Source of the DNA: Shewanella fodinae
GTDB lineage: Bacteria > Pseudomonadota > Gammaproteobacteria > Enterobacterales > Shewanellaceae
NCBI RefSeq assembly: GCF_014651955.1
Contig: NZ_BMXW01000009.1
Location: forward strand, 1-64,000
Reading direction: 5' to 3'
Length of the DNA: 64,000 nucleotides
The position numbers were made by a program, and so were the translations under genes. How positions within the stretch are numbered: the stretch's first letter is position 1; every line of letters begins with the position of its first letter. Below are positions 7,870 to 18,031 of the stretch, in pieces. The notes under the pieces were generated by a model that saw nothing but the letters and a program-made list of their open reading frames with translations, was not told the DNA's origin and ran no database searches.

Positions 7870-8979
7870 ATGAAGCAGCCACCCCTTATCTGGATTAACG
7901 TCCTTTTCTTTATCAGTACCTTTGCCGGAGCCTGTATACTCGTGCCCTGGCGCGGATTCAGCCATGGTTTTGATGCTGTAGAGTGGAGCTGGTTTGTGAT
8001 ACTGGCTTTTGCGGCTGGCCTCTCCATCACCGCGGGATATCACCGCTTATGGTCCCATAAAGCCTACAAGGCACATCCGCTGGTGCGAGTGTTATATGCT
8101 CTTGGCGGGGCCCTAGCATTTCAGAACAGTGCGTTGCACTGGGCCTCGGATCACCGGGTGCACCACAAGCATGTAGACAACAACGACAAAGACCCTTATT
8201 CAGCTAACAGAGGTTTCTGGTTTAGCCATATTGGTTGGATGTTACGAGAGTATCAGCCGGAGCGTTATGCCGATTACAGTAATGCTCGCGATCTACAACA
8301 GGACGCAGTGGTGATGTGGCAGCATAAATATTACCTGTGGCTGGCGGCGCTGATGAATATTGGCTTACCTCTACTGCTGGGTTGGTTGCATGGCGATGTG
8401 CTGTCAATGCTACTGCTGGCTGGATTATTGCGGTTGGTGGTGGTACATCACTGTACTTTCTTTATTAATTCGCTGGCCCATGTGTGGGGACGTCAGCCTT
8501 ATACCGACCGCAACACGGCGAGAGATAACGGTATTTTAGCGCTACTGACCTACGGCGAAGGCTATCACAACTTTCACCATATATTTGAACATGACTACCG
8601 TAATGGTATTCGTTGGTGGCACTACGATCCCACCAAATGGTTGATCCGGACCTTAGCTTGGTGTGGTTTAGCAAGTGAGCTACGGCAGGTACCACAAGAG
8701 AAAATTGCCGCTGCCAAGTTTCAGATGCAATTAAAGCGGGCCCAGAAACGTTTAACACACCTGACGAATGCCGATGAGTTGCTAGAACGAGTGCAGCGAG
8801 AATATGAAGAATTGAAGCAGCACCTGCTGGCCTACTATGAAGCCAAAAAACAACTGTTGGAGGCCAAACGCCATCAACTAGCGCACGAGCAGCTTTTACC
8901 TCAAGTGGCCGAACTAAAACGTAGCTTTCGCCAGCAACAGCGTCACTGGCAACAGCTGACGGCGAGTCTTGGTGGCTAA
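7870..8979 (+). CDS. acyl-CoA/acyl-lipid fatty acid desaturase
   Basis: A membrane di-iron desaturase of the delta-9 type that introduces a double bond into saturated acyl chains. The three histidine boxes are visible: HRLWSH, HRVHHKH and HNFHHIFEHD, among four or so membrane segments. The last 80 residues form a charged, Gln/Leu-rich probable coiled coil beyond the usual catalytic domain. ATG 7870 (MKQPPLIW) or ATG 7861 are the likely starts. Upstream in-frame codons back to 7810 run through the FabR operator and are not used. Divergent partner fabR indicates repression when unsaturated acyl groups are plentiful. Confidence 0.92.
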   Translation: MKQPPLIWINVLFFISTFAGACILVPWRGFSHGFDAVEWSWFVILAFAAGLSITAGYHRLWSHKAYKAHPLVRVLYALGGALAFQNSALHWASDHRVHHKHVDNNDKDPYSANRGFWFSHIGWMLREYQPERYADYSNARDLQQDAVVMWQHKYYLWLAALMNIGLPLLLGWLHGDVLSMLLLAGLLRLVVVHHCTFFINSLAHVWGRQPYTDRNTARDNGILALLTYGEGYHNFHHIFEHDYRNGIRWWHYDPTKWLIRTLAWCGLASELRQVPQEKIAAAKFQMQLKRAQKRLTHLTNADELLERVQREYEELKQHLLAYYEAKKQLLEAKRHQLAHEQLLPQVAELKRSFRQQQRHWQQLTASLGG

Positions 8980-9074
8980 TCCGCAATTTATTGATAATCG
9001 CGACATAGTCAGCTTGTAACGCAGCCGTTTAGGGTTAAGATCGGAGCTTCGCATCCAACGATATGGAGTCTCAG

Positions 9075-10118
9075 ATGTCCGAAGCTCAGATTAAACTTAC
9101 CGAGTACAGCCACGGCGCTGGCTGTGGCTGTAAAATTTCTCCCAAAGTGCTCACGACAATTCTCGCTTCACAACTGCCGGGCTTTACCGATCCCAATTTA
9201 TTGGTAGGGAACCAGACCCGAGATGACGCTGCGGTATACAAACTGGATGAGCACACTGGCATTATCAGTACCACCGATTTCTTCATGCCCATTGTGGACG
9301 ATCCATTTACCTTTGGCAGAATAGCGGCCACTAACGCCATCAGTGATGTTTATGCCATGGGCGGCACACCATTGATGGCCATTGCCATTCTGGGCTGGCC
9401 GGTCAGCAAACTGGCACCGGAAGTGGCCCAGCAAGTGGTGGACGGTGGCCGCCAAGCCTGTGCAGATGCCGGGATCATGCTGGCGGGAGGTCATAGCATT
9501 GATGCACCGGAACCCATTTTCGGTTTGGCCGTTACCGGTAAAGTTGATTTGGCGCATCTGAAGCAGAATGACACCGCTAAGGCAGGCGACCTACTGTATC
9601 TGACTAAACCACTGGGGATTGGCATCCTAACCACGGCCCAGAAGCAAAAGAAACTGGCAGAAGCAGATAGTCACATCGCCCCAGACGCTATGTGCCAACT
9701 GAACAAAATCGGTGCCGAAGTCGCACGCTTAGCAGGCGTAAATGCGATGACGGACGTCACCGGGTTTGGGCTGGCTGGGCATTTACTGGAAGTGTGTCAG
9801 GGCGCAAAACTGACTGCTACGCTCAATATTGCCAAGTTACCGTTGTTACCCAAAGCGGAAGAATATTTGGCTAAGGGCTGCATCCCCGGAGGAACCCACC
9901 GCAACTTTGACAGTTACGGTGAACATCTGCCTGAGCTAGACGAGCGGCAGAAAGCCTTACTGTGCGATCCACAAACCAGCGGCGGCTTGCTAATCACCGT
10001 AGCGCCTGCACAGGAAGCGGCACTGCTGGATGTATTGGCCACCCACGGTGTCACTGGTTATAAAATTGGTACGCTGTCAGAACGCCAGCCACATGCCGAA
10101 TGGATCCAACTGCAATAA
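9075..10118 (+). CDS. selD: selenide, water dikinase (selenophosphate synthetase)
   Basis: Makes selenophosphate from selenide and ATP, the selenium donor for selenocysteine and 2-selenouridine. 347 residues from ATG 9075, with GGAG upstream. GAGCGCK places the catalytic Cys17 and Lys20 as in E. coli SelD, in the Cys (not Sec) form. The ATP-binding AIRS domains follow ([31 protein letters not shown]). The stop codon shares its last base with the start of selU, so the two are translationally coupled. Confidence 0.97.
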   Translation: MSEAQIKLTEYSHGAGCGCKISPKVLTTILASQLPGFTDPNLLVGNQTRDDAAVYKLDEHTGIISTTDFFMPIVDDPFTFGRIAATNAISDVYAMGGTPLMAIAILGWPVSKLAPEVAQQVVDGGRQACADAGIMLAGGHSIDAPEPIFGLAVTGKVDLAHLKQNDTAKAGDLLYLTKPLGIGILTTAQKQKKLAEADSHIAPDAMCQLNKIGAEVARLAGVNAMTDVTGFGLAGHLLEVCQGAKLTATLNIAKLPLLPKAEEYLAKGCIPGGTHRNFDSYGEHLPELDERQKALLCDPQTSGGLLITVAPAQEAALLDVLATHGVTGYKIGTLSERQPHAEWIQLQ

Positions 10119-11224
10119 TGAGTCAATCTGTGGTTGCCGCTGCGGTCTATCGTGAAATTTTTCTTAATGATAGGCCGCTTATCGATTTACGGGCCCCCGT
10201 AGAATTTGCGAAGGGGGCCTTTCCAAGCAGTAACAATCTGCCGTTGATGACCGATGACGAGCGACAGCAGGTGGGTACCTGTTACCAACATCATGGGCCA
10301 AGTGCAGCACTTGCCTTAGGGCATCAGTTGGTTAATGGGGCAACCAAAGCCGCGCGCGTAGAGGCGTGGCTACAGTTTTATCAGCAACATCCCGACCTGT
10401 ATCTTTATTGTTTCCGCGGTGGTATGCGCTCGCAGATTTCACAGGGCTGGCTGCGTGAAGCCGGCGTAGACATACCTTATGTTGCAGGCGGTTATAAAGG
10501 GATGCGGCAGTTTTTGTTACAAACGTTAGAAGCGCCGCAGTTAGCCCCCCAGATGCTGATACTCAGTGGCACTACTGGTTCGGGGAAAACCGATGTAATC
10601 CAACAACGACCTCAAGAAGCTGTCGATCTGGAGGAAACCGCAAATCATCGTGGTTCCAGCTTCGGTAAAGAATTAACACCGCAGCCGACCCAGATCAATT
10701 TTGAAAATCAATTGGCGATCGCCATCCTCAAACATCAGCAACGTCAGCCCAGTTGCCTGCTACTGGAAGATGAAAGTCATCTGATTGGTCACTGTTTTAT
10801 TCCAACACCTTTTTTTAACAACATGCAGGCGGCCAATATGGTGGTGCTGGAAGCGCCCTGGCAGCAAAGATTACAGCGATTGCTGGAGCAATATGTCCAC
10901 AAAATGTGCCGTCAGTTCTGTCAACGTGATGGCGATGAAGCTGGTTTTACCGCCTTTACGCAATATCTATATCAAAGCATCAACGGTATCCGTAAACGCT
11001 TGGGATTACAGCAGGCGAGCGAGTTACAAGCATTGATGACGCAGGCACTGCAAGAACAGCAACAACGTAACAATACTGCATTACATCTGGAATGGATCGC
11101 CCTACTGCTGACGCGTTATTACGATCCTATGTATGAATACCAGTTACAGCAAAAGGCTGAGCGGATTTTATTTCGGGGCGATCAGGCGGCAATCAACCAA
11201 TGGTTGGATGAACGTCAAATCTAA
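10118..11224 (+). CDS. selU: tRNA 2-selenouridine synthase
   Basis: Replaces sulfur by selenium in 5-methylaminomethyl-2-thiouridine at the wobble position of some tRNAs, using selenophosphate. 368 residues: an N-terminal rhodanese domain with the Cys in YCFRGGMRS, then a P-loop GTTGSGKT near residue 155. ATG 10118 overlaps the last base of the selD TAA. Its stop overlaps the convergent cysQ stop by two bases, so no terminator separates them. The selD-selU pair gives a complete route to tRNA selenouridine; selA/selB are not in the window. Confidence 0.96.
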   Translation: MSQSVVAAAVYREIFLNDRPLIDLRAPVEFAKGAFPSSNNLPLMTDDERQQVGTCYQHHGPSAALALGHQLVNGATKAARVEAWLQFYQQHPDLYLYCFRGGMRSQISQGWLREAGVDIPYVAGGYKGMRQFLLQTLEAPQLAPQMLILSGTTGSGKTDVIQQRPQEAVDLEETANHRGSSFGKELTPQPTQINFENQLAIAILKHQQRQPSCLLLEDESHLIGHCFIPTPFFNNMQAANMVVLEAPWQQRLQRLLEQYVHKMCRQFCQRDGDEAGFTAFTQYLYQSINGIRKRLGLQQASELQALMTQALQEQQQRNNTALHLEWIALLLTRYYDPMYEYQLQQKAERILFRGDQAAINQWLDERQI

Positions 11225-12027
11225 ACGGCTTTGAGGATATGTTCCCAAGCCAATTCTGGTGCGCCCATCACTATAAAATTGGGATTTTCCAGTGTGTCGC
11301 GCTCGTTATAGGTCAGTGGCTGCAATGAAGTATCCAGCAGACGACCACCGGCTTCCTCGATAATAATCTGCGCAGCGCCAGTGTCCCATTCTCCGGTAGG
11401 ACCGACACGCACATAACAATCGGCACGCCCTTCGGCCACCATGCAACTCTTCAGTGCCGCGCCCCCTAAAGGCAGTAGTTCACAATGCTCAGGCTCTCTG
11501 AATAACCGCAGAACTTTTGCCGGATCCTGACGCCGACTAATTGCAAGCCGTAAGTGTTGTGCTGGCGCGGGTTGTCGGCTGTGAATACGTTGCGCAACGC
11601 CGTGGTGGCGAATAAAAGCGCCGTGGCCCACAACCGCGTAATAACATTTTTCCGACATTGGCACATACACCACACCCAACACGGGCCGATGCTGCTGCAC
11701 CAACGCAATAATCACCGAAAAGTCACCACTGCCTGCAATAAACTCCCCGGTTCCATCCAGCGGATCCACCAGCCAGTAGCTGGACCAGTGTCCACGCTCG
11801 GCCAACGGGATATCGGATGCTTCTTCGGACAGTACCGGAATGTCAGGTGTTAATTGACTGAGACGTTGAGTGATCAGTTCGTGCGCTGCAATATCTGCCG
11901 AGGTGACTGGGGTCAGGTCGTCTTTTATGTTCTGCTGAAAACTGCCCTGTTGATAGATACCGCGGATCATCTTGCCCGCGTCGCTAGCTATTGCTATGAC
12001 CTGTTCCAGCAACTCTTCTGGCTTCAT
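11221..12027 (-). CDS. cysQ: 3'(2'),5'-bisphosphate nucleotidase CysQ
   Basis: Hydrolyses PAP/PAPS 3'-phosphate, recycling by-products of sulfate assimilation. 268 residues from ATG 12027 (MKPEELL). The inositol-monophosphatase-fold metal motifs are present: EEAS near residue 70, [10 protein letters not shown], and the C-terminal [16 protein letters not shown]. In-frame codons upstream to 12102 overlap the nudE end and are unlikely to be used. It lies 80 bp after nudE on the same strand and is probably co-transcribed. Confidence 0.95.
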   Translation of the reverse strand: MKPEELLEQVIAIASDAGKMIRGIYQQGSFQQNIKDDLTPVTSADIAAHELITQRLSQLTPDIPVLSEEASDIPLAERGHWSSYWLVDPLDGTGEFIAGSGDFSVIIALVQQHRPVLGVVYVPMSEKCYYAVVGHGAFIRHHGVAQRIHSRQPAPAQHLRLAISRRQDPAKVLRLFREPEHCELLPLGGAALKSCMVAEGRADCYVRVGPTGEWDTGAAQIIIEEAGGRLLDTSLQPLTYNERDTLENPNFIVMGAPELAWEHILKAV

Positions 12028-12106
12028 AACCACTCCAACCTCATTGCAGAGGAAATTAAAGTCAGCGGCCGGTTTCTCGGCACCATCTCTTTGCGGGTTC
12101 AACCCA

Positions 12107-12664
12107 TTATCCTTTAAGTTTCAGTCGCTCTAGTGCCAAAAACAAGGCACTGACACTACGAGACTCAGAAAAATCGCTCAATTCCAGCAAGCCACGCCAT
12201 TCCGGTAACGCCCAACGGACCATTTCAATCGGCTCCGGCTCATCGCCTTCTAAACGGCTCTCGTACAGATCTTCTGCCAGAAATATCTGCATCTTGCTGG
12301 CAAAATAGCCTGGAGCCAGGCTCAATTCTTTTAAATGCACTAGGTGACGGCTACCGTAGCCAATCTCTTCCTGTAGTTCTCGGTTGGCAGCCTGCTCCGG
12401 AGTCTCGCCAGGGTCAATCAGACCTTTAGGGAATCCCAGTTCATAGCTATCGGTGCCAGCGGCGTATTCGCGCCCCAGCAACAGCCACTGTTGCTGCAGC
12501 ACTGGCACTATCATCACGGCACCACGAGAGCCGCCTTTCATTCTTTCGTAATAACGTTCCTGCTGATTGGAAAAACGTAAGTGCACCTGTTCTATATGGA
12601 ATAGGCGACTCTGAGCGACAGTTTCTGTAGCAAGAATTTCCGGCTTTTGCTGCCGTTTGCTCAT
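12107..12664 (-). CDS. nudE: ADP compounds hydrolase NudE (Nudix)
   Basis: A 185-residue Nudix hydrolase acting on ADP-ribose, Ap3A and NADH-type ADP compounds. The Nudix box is intact: GETPEQAANRELQEEIGY. It stands between yrfG (divergent) and cysQ (same strand, downstream), the order usual in Shewanella beside the gsp operon. Confidence 0.94.
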   Translation of the reverse strand: MSKRQQKPEILATETVAQSRLFHIEQVHLRFSNQQERYYERMKGGSRGAVMIVPVLQQQWLLLGREYAAGTDSYELGFPKGLIDPGETPEQAANRELQEEIGYGSRHLVHLKELSLAPGYFASKMQIFLAEDLYESRLEGDEPEPIEMVRWALPEWRGLLELSDFSESRSVSALFLALERLKLKG

Positions 12665-12744
12665 TCAGGCCTCGCTTGCCAACTGAAAAAATGTGATATA
12701 GGTTGCAATGTTATACCAATTAGCAGGAATTAACAGAGGCTGGC

Positions 12745-13416
12745 ATGTTCCCCTGGGCGCAAATTGACACTGTATTACTGGATATGGATGGCACTCTGCT
12801 GGACCTGCATTTTGACAACTATTTCTGGCTATCGCTGGTGCCTGACACCATTAGCGTGCAAAGAAATATCAGTCGCTCAGAGGCCCAACAGCTGGTACAG
12901 CGCGCTTATCTACGGGTAGAGGGAACACTGCAATGGTATTGTCTGGATTACTGGGCGCAGGAGTTGCGGCTGGATATTCTGGCATTGCACCTCAGCATTA
13001 CGGATAAAATCCGCCTGCGTCAGGATACCGTGCCGTTTCTGCTGGCATTACAACAAGCGGGGAAAAGACGGATATTACTGACCAATGCCCATCCACATAG
13101 TCTGCAACTGAAACTGCAACATACGCATCTAGACCAGTATCTGGACGTCGTACTATCAAGTCATCAACTGGGTGTTCCCAAAGAATCCCCACTGTTCTGG
13201 CAACAAGTATTTGCACGTTTTCAACTACAACCAGCGCGTTGCCTGTTTGTGGATGACAACGAAAACATCTTACTCGCCGCCAGGGAGGCGGGCATCCAGC
13301 ATCTGTTGGGGATCAATAATCCCGACAGCAAACGTCCAAACACCCGTTTTACGCATTTCCCTTCGATCAGTGATTATCAATTGCTGACTCAGGGGTTGGC
13401 TGTTAGCACCCCATAA
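12745..13416 (+). CDS. yrfG: GMP/IMP nucleotidase YrfG (HAD superfamily)
   Basis: A cytoplasmic HAD phosphatase dephosphorylating purine monophosphates. The HAD motifs are DMDGTLLDL (nucleophile Asp), LTNAH (motif II Thr), the Lys in GVPKESP and the acidic motif VDDNEN. 223 residues. Divergent from nudE with an 80-bp shared promoter region. It is followed by a hairpin that mainly serves the opposing gsp operon. Confidence 0.92.
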   Translation: MFPWAQIDTVLLDMDGTLLDLHFDNYFWLSLVPDTISVQRNISRSEAQQLVQRAYLRVEGTLQWYCLDYWAQELRLDILALHLSITDKIRLRQDTVPFLLALQQAGKRRILLTNAHPHSLQLKLQHTHLDQYLDVVLSSHQLGVPKESPLFWQQVFARFQLQPARCLFVDDNENILLAAREAGIQHLLGINNPDSKRPNTRFTHFPSISDYQLLTQGLAVSTP

Positions 13417-13419
13417 AAA

Positions 13420-13439
13420 AAGCCGGACATTGCCGGCTT
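13420..13439 (-). terminator. terminator of the gsp operon
   Basis: AAGCCGG and CCGGCTT pair around a six-base loop. On the minus strand the stem is followed by a run of seven Ts, giving a canonical rho-independent terminator just after gspN. On the plus strand it may weakly end yrfG. Confidence 0.9.
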
Positions 13440-13456
13440 ATTATGTTGTGGGGCCA

Positions 13457-14218
13457 TTACAGACCAGGAATGCGACCATTATATTTCAATGGATAGTTGC
13501 CACTCGCATCCGGTTTGCCCAGTAATATTAGCGAATCCTGCAAGTCCTTTGACTGAGCGTCCGTACGGCGCATGCGGCCGTTAACTTCCATCTGCAGCTT
13601 ATCTTTTAGCAAAATCGTCCCCGCGACGCCAATGGCATTTTTTTGATCGTCAGTGGCCAACTGCAACTGTCCTTGAACACATTGCAGTGTGAATTCAATA
13701 TTGCCCAATGGATAAGTACCAAACTGGTTATTCAAGCCAATTTGATTCAAAAGTAATTTACCGTTAAGTGCGGCACACCAAGGTTGCCCCTGTACCGCAT
13801 TATCCAGTATCAGTGACACGTCACCACTGAGCACAGTTTTAAACGGGAGATGGCTATTGCCCACGAGAAAACTCACAGGGGCATGCAAGCGCAACGCCTT
13901 GGCTCGGACACCAGAGGCCGACCAACTCACTAAACCACTACCGTTGACGGCACTGCTGCGATTACCTAACTGTAGCTGAGCCTTTATAGACCCCGTCAAC
14001 AATGCCCAAGGACTGAGTTGCCAGCTCAGTTGCTCCAGTTGCCGTTGCCCAAACTTGGCGACTCCCGCCTGACCATGCCACAAACTGCCACTGACACCAC
14101 TGAGCTGAACCCCAGCAGGCAAAGGCGCCAAGGCTACCGCAATTCGTGCCGGGAACAGCACAACCATAAACAGCAGATAAATCAGAATCCCGATTGCAAT
14201 TTTACTGAACAGTTTCAA
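13457..14218 (-). CDS. gspN: type II secretion protein GspN
   Basis: 253 residues, with an N-terminal membrane anchor (about residues 7-28) and a periplasmic domain (ALAPLPAGVQLSGVSGSLWHGQAG). This is the GspN/XcpN inner-membrane component found in only part of T2SS operons and not essential in several systems. It is the last gene of the operon, ten bases after gspM and just before the terminator. Confidence 0.93.
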   Translation of the reverse strand: MKLFSKIAIGILIYLLFMVVLFPARIAVALAPLPAGVQLSGVSGSLWHGQAGVAKFGQRQLEQLSWQLSPWALLTGSIKAQLQLGNRSSAVNGSGLVSWSASGVRAKALRLHAPVSFLVGNSHLPFKTVLSGDVSLILDNAVQGQPWCAALNGKLLLNQIGLNNQFGTYPLGNIEFTLQCVQGQLQLATDDQKNAIGVAGTILLKDKLQMEVNGRMRRTDAQSKDLQDSLILLGKPDASGNYPLKYNGRIPGL

Positions 14219-14227
14219 AACAATACC

Positions 14228-14707
14228 TTATGACTGAGATAGCTGAATACGTCTGACTTTTACCATACCCGGTTTTTCACCTTCGGCCACGTCTAGGCTG
14301 TCCAGCGACAACCCCTGTTTTTGCACCAATTCTCCCAGATAGGATAACAGGGCATCAAACGGCACATCATCCATCCACAGTTGGATCTGTTTGCCCTGAG
14401 GTTGCATGCGGGTGATGGCTAGACCATAGGCACTGGCACTTTGTGTCACCAATGTGCTTAAACTGCTGGTTTGCGCTGGACGACTTCCGGCTTTTTTTAG
14501 CGCGGCGATTTTCGCTGCACTTTGTTTGACAAACAATAGCGTCTGCTGCTGGGCGTTGAGTTGCACTTGAGCCTGCGTTTCGGCATTGCTCAGTGGTGTC
14601 CAAAGTCCCCAATAAAAAATGGCGATCAGTACGATGCCCGCCATGATGGTCACCAGCCGTTGTTCGCGCTGCGCCAGCGAGGCCCACCATTTTTGCAAAT
14701 TTTCCAT
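14228..14707 (-). CDS. gspM: type II secretion protein GspM
   Basis: 159 residues: a short cytoplasmic start, one membrane segment (about 17-36), then a periplasmic ferredoxin-like domain. It stabilises GspL and links it to the pseudopilus in the inner-membrane platform. The start lies one base after the gspL stop, so translation is coupled. Confidence 0.94.
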   Translation of the reverse strand: MENLQKWWASLAQREQRLVTIMAGIVLIAIFYWGLWTPLSNAETQAQVQLNAQQQTLLFVKQSAAKIAALKKAGSRPAQTSSLSTLVTQSASAYGLAITRMQPQGKQIQLWMDDVPFDALLSYLGELVQKQGLSLDSLDVAEGEKPGMVKVRRIQLSQS

Positions 14708-14708
14708 G

Positions 14709-15896
14709 TTATTTGCTCCTCAGGGTCAGAGTACTGGTGACGGCACCTTCAACGCTGTTCATGGCACCGGCGTCCAATTGAAAATGGTCGCCAGCCAGCG
14801 CTTTGAATTTCTCAATTTGGGCATAATCTTTGGCTGTTACCTGCATCCTGATTTCACTGCGGCTACCGTCGAATCGCAAATTGTTGGGTTTAAGCTCGGG
14901 GACTTGTTTGAAGGCCTGCTGCAAATTGCCCAGCATTTCAAACAGCTCGCCGCCAGCACCTTGGCCCTGCAAGGATCGCAGTAACGACTCCATCTGCGAC
15001 CGCACATTGACGATGCGACTGTTGCCCGCTACCTGGCGATAGAGGGTTTCGGTCTGTGCCTGCAATGCGGCGGTCTGACTATGTAACTGATAAATATTGA
15101 GCCCTTTGTTGGCCACTCCCAGAACTAAGGCGATTGCCGCAACAACCGCGACCTTTTTCCAGGGCAGTAACTGCTTGCTGTACTCACGTTTAGGGGTGTA
15201 ACGACCACATAACAGATTAAAAGGCGCGTCCAGATAGCCTTGAGCCATGATTAATAATGGCAATTCCAACGGCTGCGGCTGGCAATCGGCACCTTCCGCA
15301 GCAAACTGGCTGTAGCAAGCGATGGCAGGAGGAGTGTCACGCTGTTCGAGCAATGTAGGAAACAATACATCAAACCAATCGCGGCTAACGCTGATACCAT
15401 CGGCAATGCCCCGGCGTAGCAGCATTTGTCCATGAAATTCCATCAACGCCCAATCCATTCCCTGCAGCGGCAGTGCCAGACAGTCTGGCACCAGCTTGCG
15501 TGGTTTCAGACCCGCATCTTGCAACCAAGACAGCCATTCCTGCACGAGACTATGGGCCACTACGGCAACGTGCAAAGTATCACCATCACGAGGCCCCGGT
15601 ACAAAGTGCAACTCATCAACACTTTGCGCCAGTGACTCTTCCAGCATGAAGGGCAACGCTTTCAGCGCTTGGCGCTGGCCTTTTTCCGGCAAAGTCACAG
15701 TCGTCAGGCTGACCGCATCCCCAGCCACTAGTACATCTACGGCCCGATTACCTGCTCGTTCACTCAGTGTCGAGAGCGCACGGGCGTCCGCCAGCTCACC
15801 GGAGGCAATGATCTCCTGTTCCTGTTCAGACCACACCAACCAGGCACAAGGCTCATTGATGTTACTGCCTAAACGGATAAATAAGCGTTCACTCAC
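14709..15896 (-). CDS. gspL: type II secretion protein GspL
   Basis: 395 residues. The cytoplasmic actin-like domain (about 1-245) binds the ATPase GspE. A membrane segment follows near 248-266 (VAVVAAIALVLGVANKG), then a periplasmic domain that pairs with GspM. It couples ATP hydrolysis to pseudopilus assembly. It begins 38 bp after gspK. Confidence 0.95.
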   Translation of the reverse strand: MSERLFIRLGSNINEPCAWLVWSEQEQEIIASGELADARALSTLSERAGNRAVDVLVAGDAVSLTTVTLPEKGQRQALKALPFMLEESLAQSVDELHFVPGPRDGDTLHVAVVAHSLVQEWLSWLQDAGLKPRKLVPDCLALPLQGMDWALMEFHGQMLLRRGIADGISVSRDWFDVLFPTLLEQRDTPPAIACYSQFAAEGADCQPQPLELPLLIMAQGYLDAPFNLLCGRYTPKREYSKQLLPWKKVAVVAAIALVLGVANKGLNIYQLHSQTAALQAQTETLYRQVAGNSRIVNVRSQMESLLRSLQGQGAGGELFEMLGNLQQAFKQVPELKPNNLRFDGSRSEIRMQVTAKDYAQIEKFKALAGDHFQLDAGAMNSVEGAVTSTLTLRSK

Positions 15897-15934
15897 TGTT
15901 ATTCTCCACCATTCCCTAAGGGCAAAGGCCGTTA

Positions 15935-16921
15935 CTATTGGGCTCCGTACTGACGGGTCAGCACTTCCAGTTTATTGCCACCAATCACGTGCAATACACT
16001 CTGCATATGAAATACCGCATCGTCCACTTTCGCTCGGCCATCCAATAGGAAAAACTTACTGGAGACGGTGAAACTGGATTTGAGTTTATCGTCCTGGCTA
16101 GCAATCGTGGTCAATGAACCTTGTTGCCAGAAGTCATCAATTTTATCAAAGCCATTGGCGGCTCGTTGATTAATAATGCTTTCTGCCTCACCCACTGAAA
16201 TCTTATTTTCCAGCATTGCCGCTAACAAAGGCGCCTGCTCTACCTTCACGGTGTTGACGTTCAGTATCTGAGTATTATTGCCAGGGATCACACAGACATA
16301 AGGTAACAGTTTACGGTAAATCTCTTGGCTATACCCCAACACCGCCCGCAGTTCACTCCGATCACTCATTAAGGTGTTAGCTGCCCGATATGGTACTTTG
16401 CGCGATTCATATTCCGCATCTTCAGCACCGTAAGCACTAACATCGGTATCGGCATCCAGGTAATCCTTAAGGGTGTATGTCAGGCGTTCAGCATTAAATT
16501 CATCAACGCCCAAAGCAACCAACAACGCCGTGTACTGCCGTGCAGCTAATGGCAGGGTTTCGGTTTGCCCGGGTTTGGCTGTTGTTGCTTGGCTTAACGC
16601 ATTCAAATTAAAACAACTACGTAAATCAGTAATAGTGCCGCCTATTTGCCCCGCTTCTGCTGGGAACACCACATTCGCCAAGGCCCAATATTGCTGCAGA
16701 TGTACTCGGCCTTCCGAATCATCCAGATCCTGCTTGAGCACCTTACGCGCCAACTCTTCGGCGGAGATGGCATACCAGTATGCTTGATCATATTCCGCCA
16801 GATTGATTGTGCGCCGCACCGAGACCTGATTACGACCGCTGATGCTAACAGCAAGCACGGCGATGATGGCGACAACCAGCAGCACAACGATTAAGGCAAC
16901 TCCTCGCTGTTTACGCTGCAT
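15935..16921 (-). CDS. gspK: minor pseudopilin GspK
   Basis: 328 residues. The prepilin cleavage site is QRG-VALIVVLLVV; residue +5 is Val, not Glu, as is typical of GspK. A helical insertion of the SAM type follows (DEFNAERLTYTLKDYLD). With GspI and GspJ it forms the pseudopilus tip. It starts three bases after the gspJ stop. Confidence 0.96.
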   Translation of the reverse strand: MQRKQRGVALIVVLLVVAIIAVLAVSISGRNQVSVRRTINLAEYDQAYWYAISAEELARKVLKQDLDDSEGRVHLQQYWALANVVFPAEAGQIGGTITDLRSCFNLNALSQATTAKPGQTETLPLAARQYTALLVALGVDEFNAERLTYTLKDYLDADTDVSAYGAEDAEYESRKVPYRAANTLMSDRSELRAVLGYSQEIYRKLLPYVCVIPGNNTQILNVNTVKVEQAPLLAAMLENKISVGEAESIINQRAANGFDKIDDFWQQGSLTTIASQDDKLKSSFTVSSKFFLLDGRAKVDDAVFHMQSVLHVIGGNKLEVLTRQYGAQ

Positions 16922-16923
16922 AA

Positions 16924-17679
16924 TTAGTCCTCGGCTTCCCGGCTACCACCGGTTTTAGCATCGGCATCGCCGTTACCTTGTTCCTCACCATTGGCGTCAC
17001 CACCAGTCCCCGGCTGTTTGTCGTCTTTGCCATCTGGCGGGAGGTCATCATTCTGCCCACCCTGCGTGGCAGCGCCTGCCGGTAACAAAAACTTACGTAT
17101 GATGGTGCCACGATCTTCAAGTTCTACTTCTATGGCAATGGCAACCGGCAATCGATTAAAACTCTGTTGATCGGCTTGCTGCCATTTTCCGTCAACAAAA
17201 AAGGCATACTTCACTGATAAGACTTTATCCATCAGCACCGTTTTAATCGGTTCACTGCCGATCTCCGGTTCTGGATAAGGGTAATACCAGCGTTGCAATT
17301 TGCCTTCTTGCACCACATAAGCCAGTGATTGAATGTTGCCTCTGGGGAGCAGTCCTCCAGGGTTGAGCCAACCGATACGATAAAACACCAGCGCCTGTGA
17401 CTCTGAGTCCAGCAGGTTATTGCCCACCTGCATCACCATCTCAGTGCGGCTACCAGCCGCCGTGCGAAACGTGCGCGCCACCATCTGTCCCATATCCCGC
17501 TCAATACTGCCAAAACCTTGTTGCAGATAACGCAGCCGGGTGGAGAAGTCGCGGGTCACTTCATCGTCTTTAATAACGGTTTGCAGCACCGCGTTTGCCG
17601 CCAGTCCCAACATGGCAAAAATGCCAATGGCGACTAGCATTTCCAACAGGGTAAAGCCGCTATTCTTGGTTGAATACAT
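16924..17679 (-). CDS. gspJ: minor pseudopilin GspJ with acidic tail
   Basis: 251 residues. Prepilin motif NSG-FTLLEMLVAIGIF, cleaved and methylated by the prepilin peptidase. The globular domain ends near residue 200. It is followed by about 50 residues of low-complexity Asp/Gly/Asn/Glu (NDDLPPDGKDD, GGDANGEEQGNGDADA) that is probably disordered and not part of the GspJ fold. It forms the tip with GspI and GspK. The start overlaps the gspI end by 20 bases. Confidence 0.95.
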   Translation of the reverse strand: MYSTKNSGFTLLEMLVAIGIFAMLGLAANAVLQTVIKDDEVTRDFSTRLRYLQQGFGSIERDMGQMVARTFRTAAGSRTEMVMQVGNNLLDSESQALVFYRIGWLNPGGLLPRGNIQSLAYVVQEGKLQRWYYPYPEPEIGSEPIKTVLMDKVLSVKYAFFVDGKWQQADQQSFNRLPVAIAIEVELEDRGTIIRKFLLPAGAATQGGQNDDLPPDGKDDKQPGTGGDANGEEQGNGDADAKTGGSREAED

Positions 17680-18031
17680 AGCTGCTTACCTTAGTAATAA
17701 TCCGCTTATATTTATCGCTATCACTGATGCTGATGCGGATCATGCGAAATTTATCGTCGGTGGTTTTTACGACTTCCTGGCGCCAGTACCAGGTTTTTCC
17801 CGCCATTTCCACGTGGCCTTCTTTGGTACCGAGTGACGGAAAACTTTCCTGCAATCTAGCATCAACCATCTGGTTATCCGCCACCCACTGCGCCAGTGTC
17901 TTTTCTTCCAATATCGGCAGATTAGTGACTTGGTCACCAATGCTTTTAGTGATGGCAACTGCCGCAACCGCAAATACCGCCAGCGCCACCATGACCTCCA
18001 GTAGGGTCATGCCTTTACTGCGTTGCATCAT
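17660..18031 (-). CDS. gspI: minor pseudopilin GspI
   Basis: About 123 residues. Prepilin motif SKG-MTLLEVMVALAVF. GGAGGT lies upstream of two consecutive ATGs; 18028 has the better spacing and 18031 is also possible. GspI nucleates the tip with GspJ and GspK. It overlaps the ends of both gspH and gspJ. Confidence 0.95.
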   Translation of the reverse strand: MMQRSKGMTLLEVMVALAVFAVAAVAITKSIGDQVTNLPILEEKTLAQWVADNQMVDARLQESFPSLGTKEGHVEMAGKTWYWRQEVVKTTDDKFRMIRISISDSDKYKRIITKVSSYVFNQE

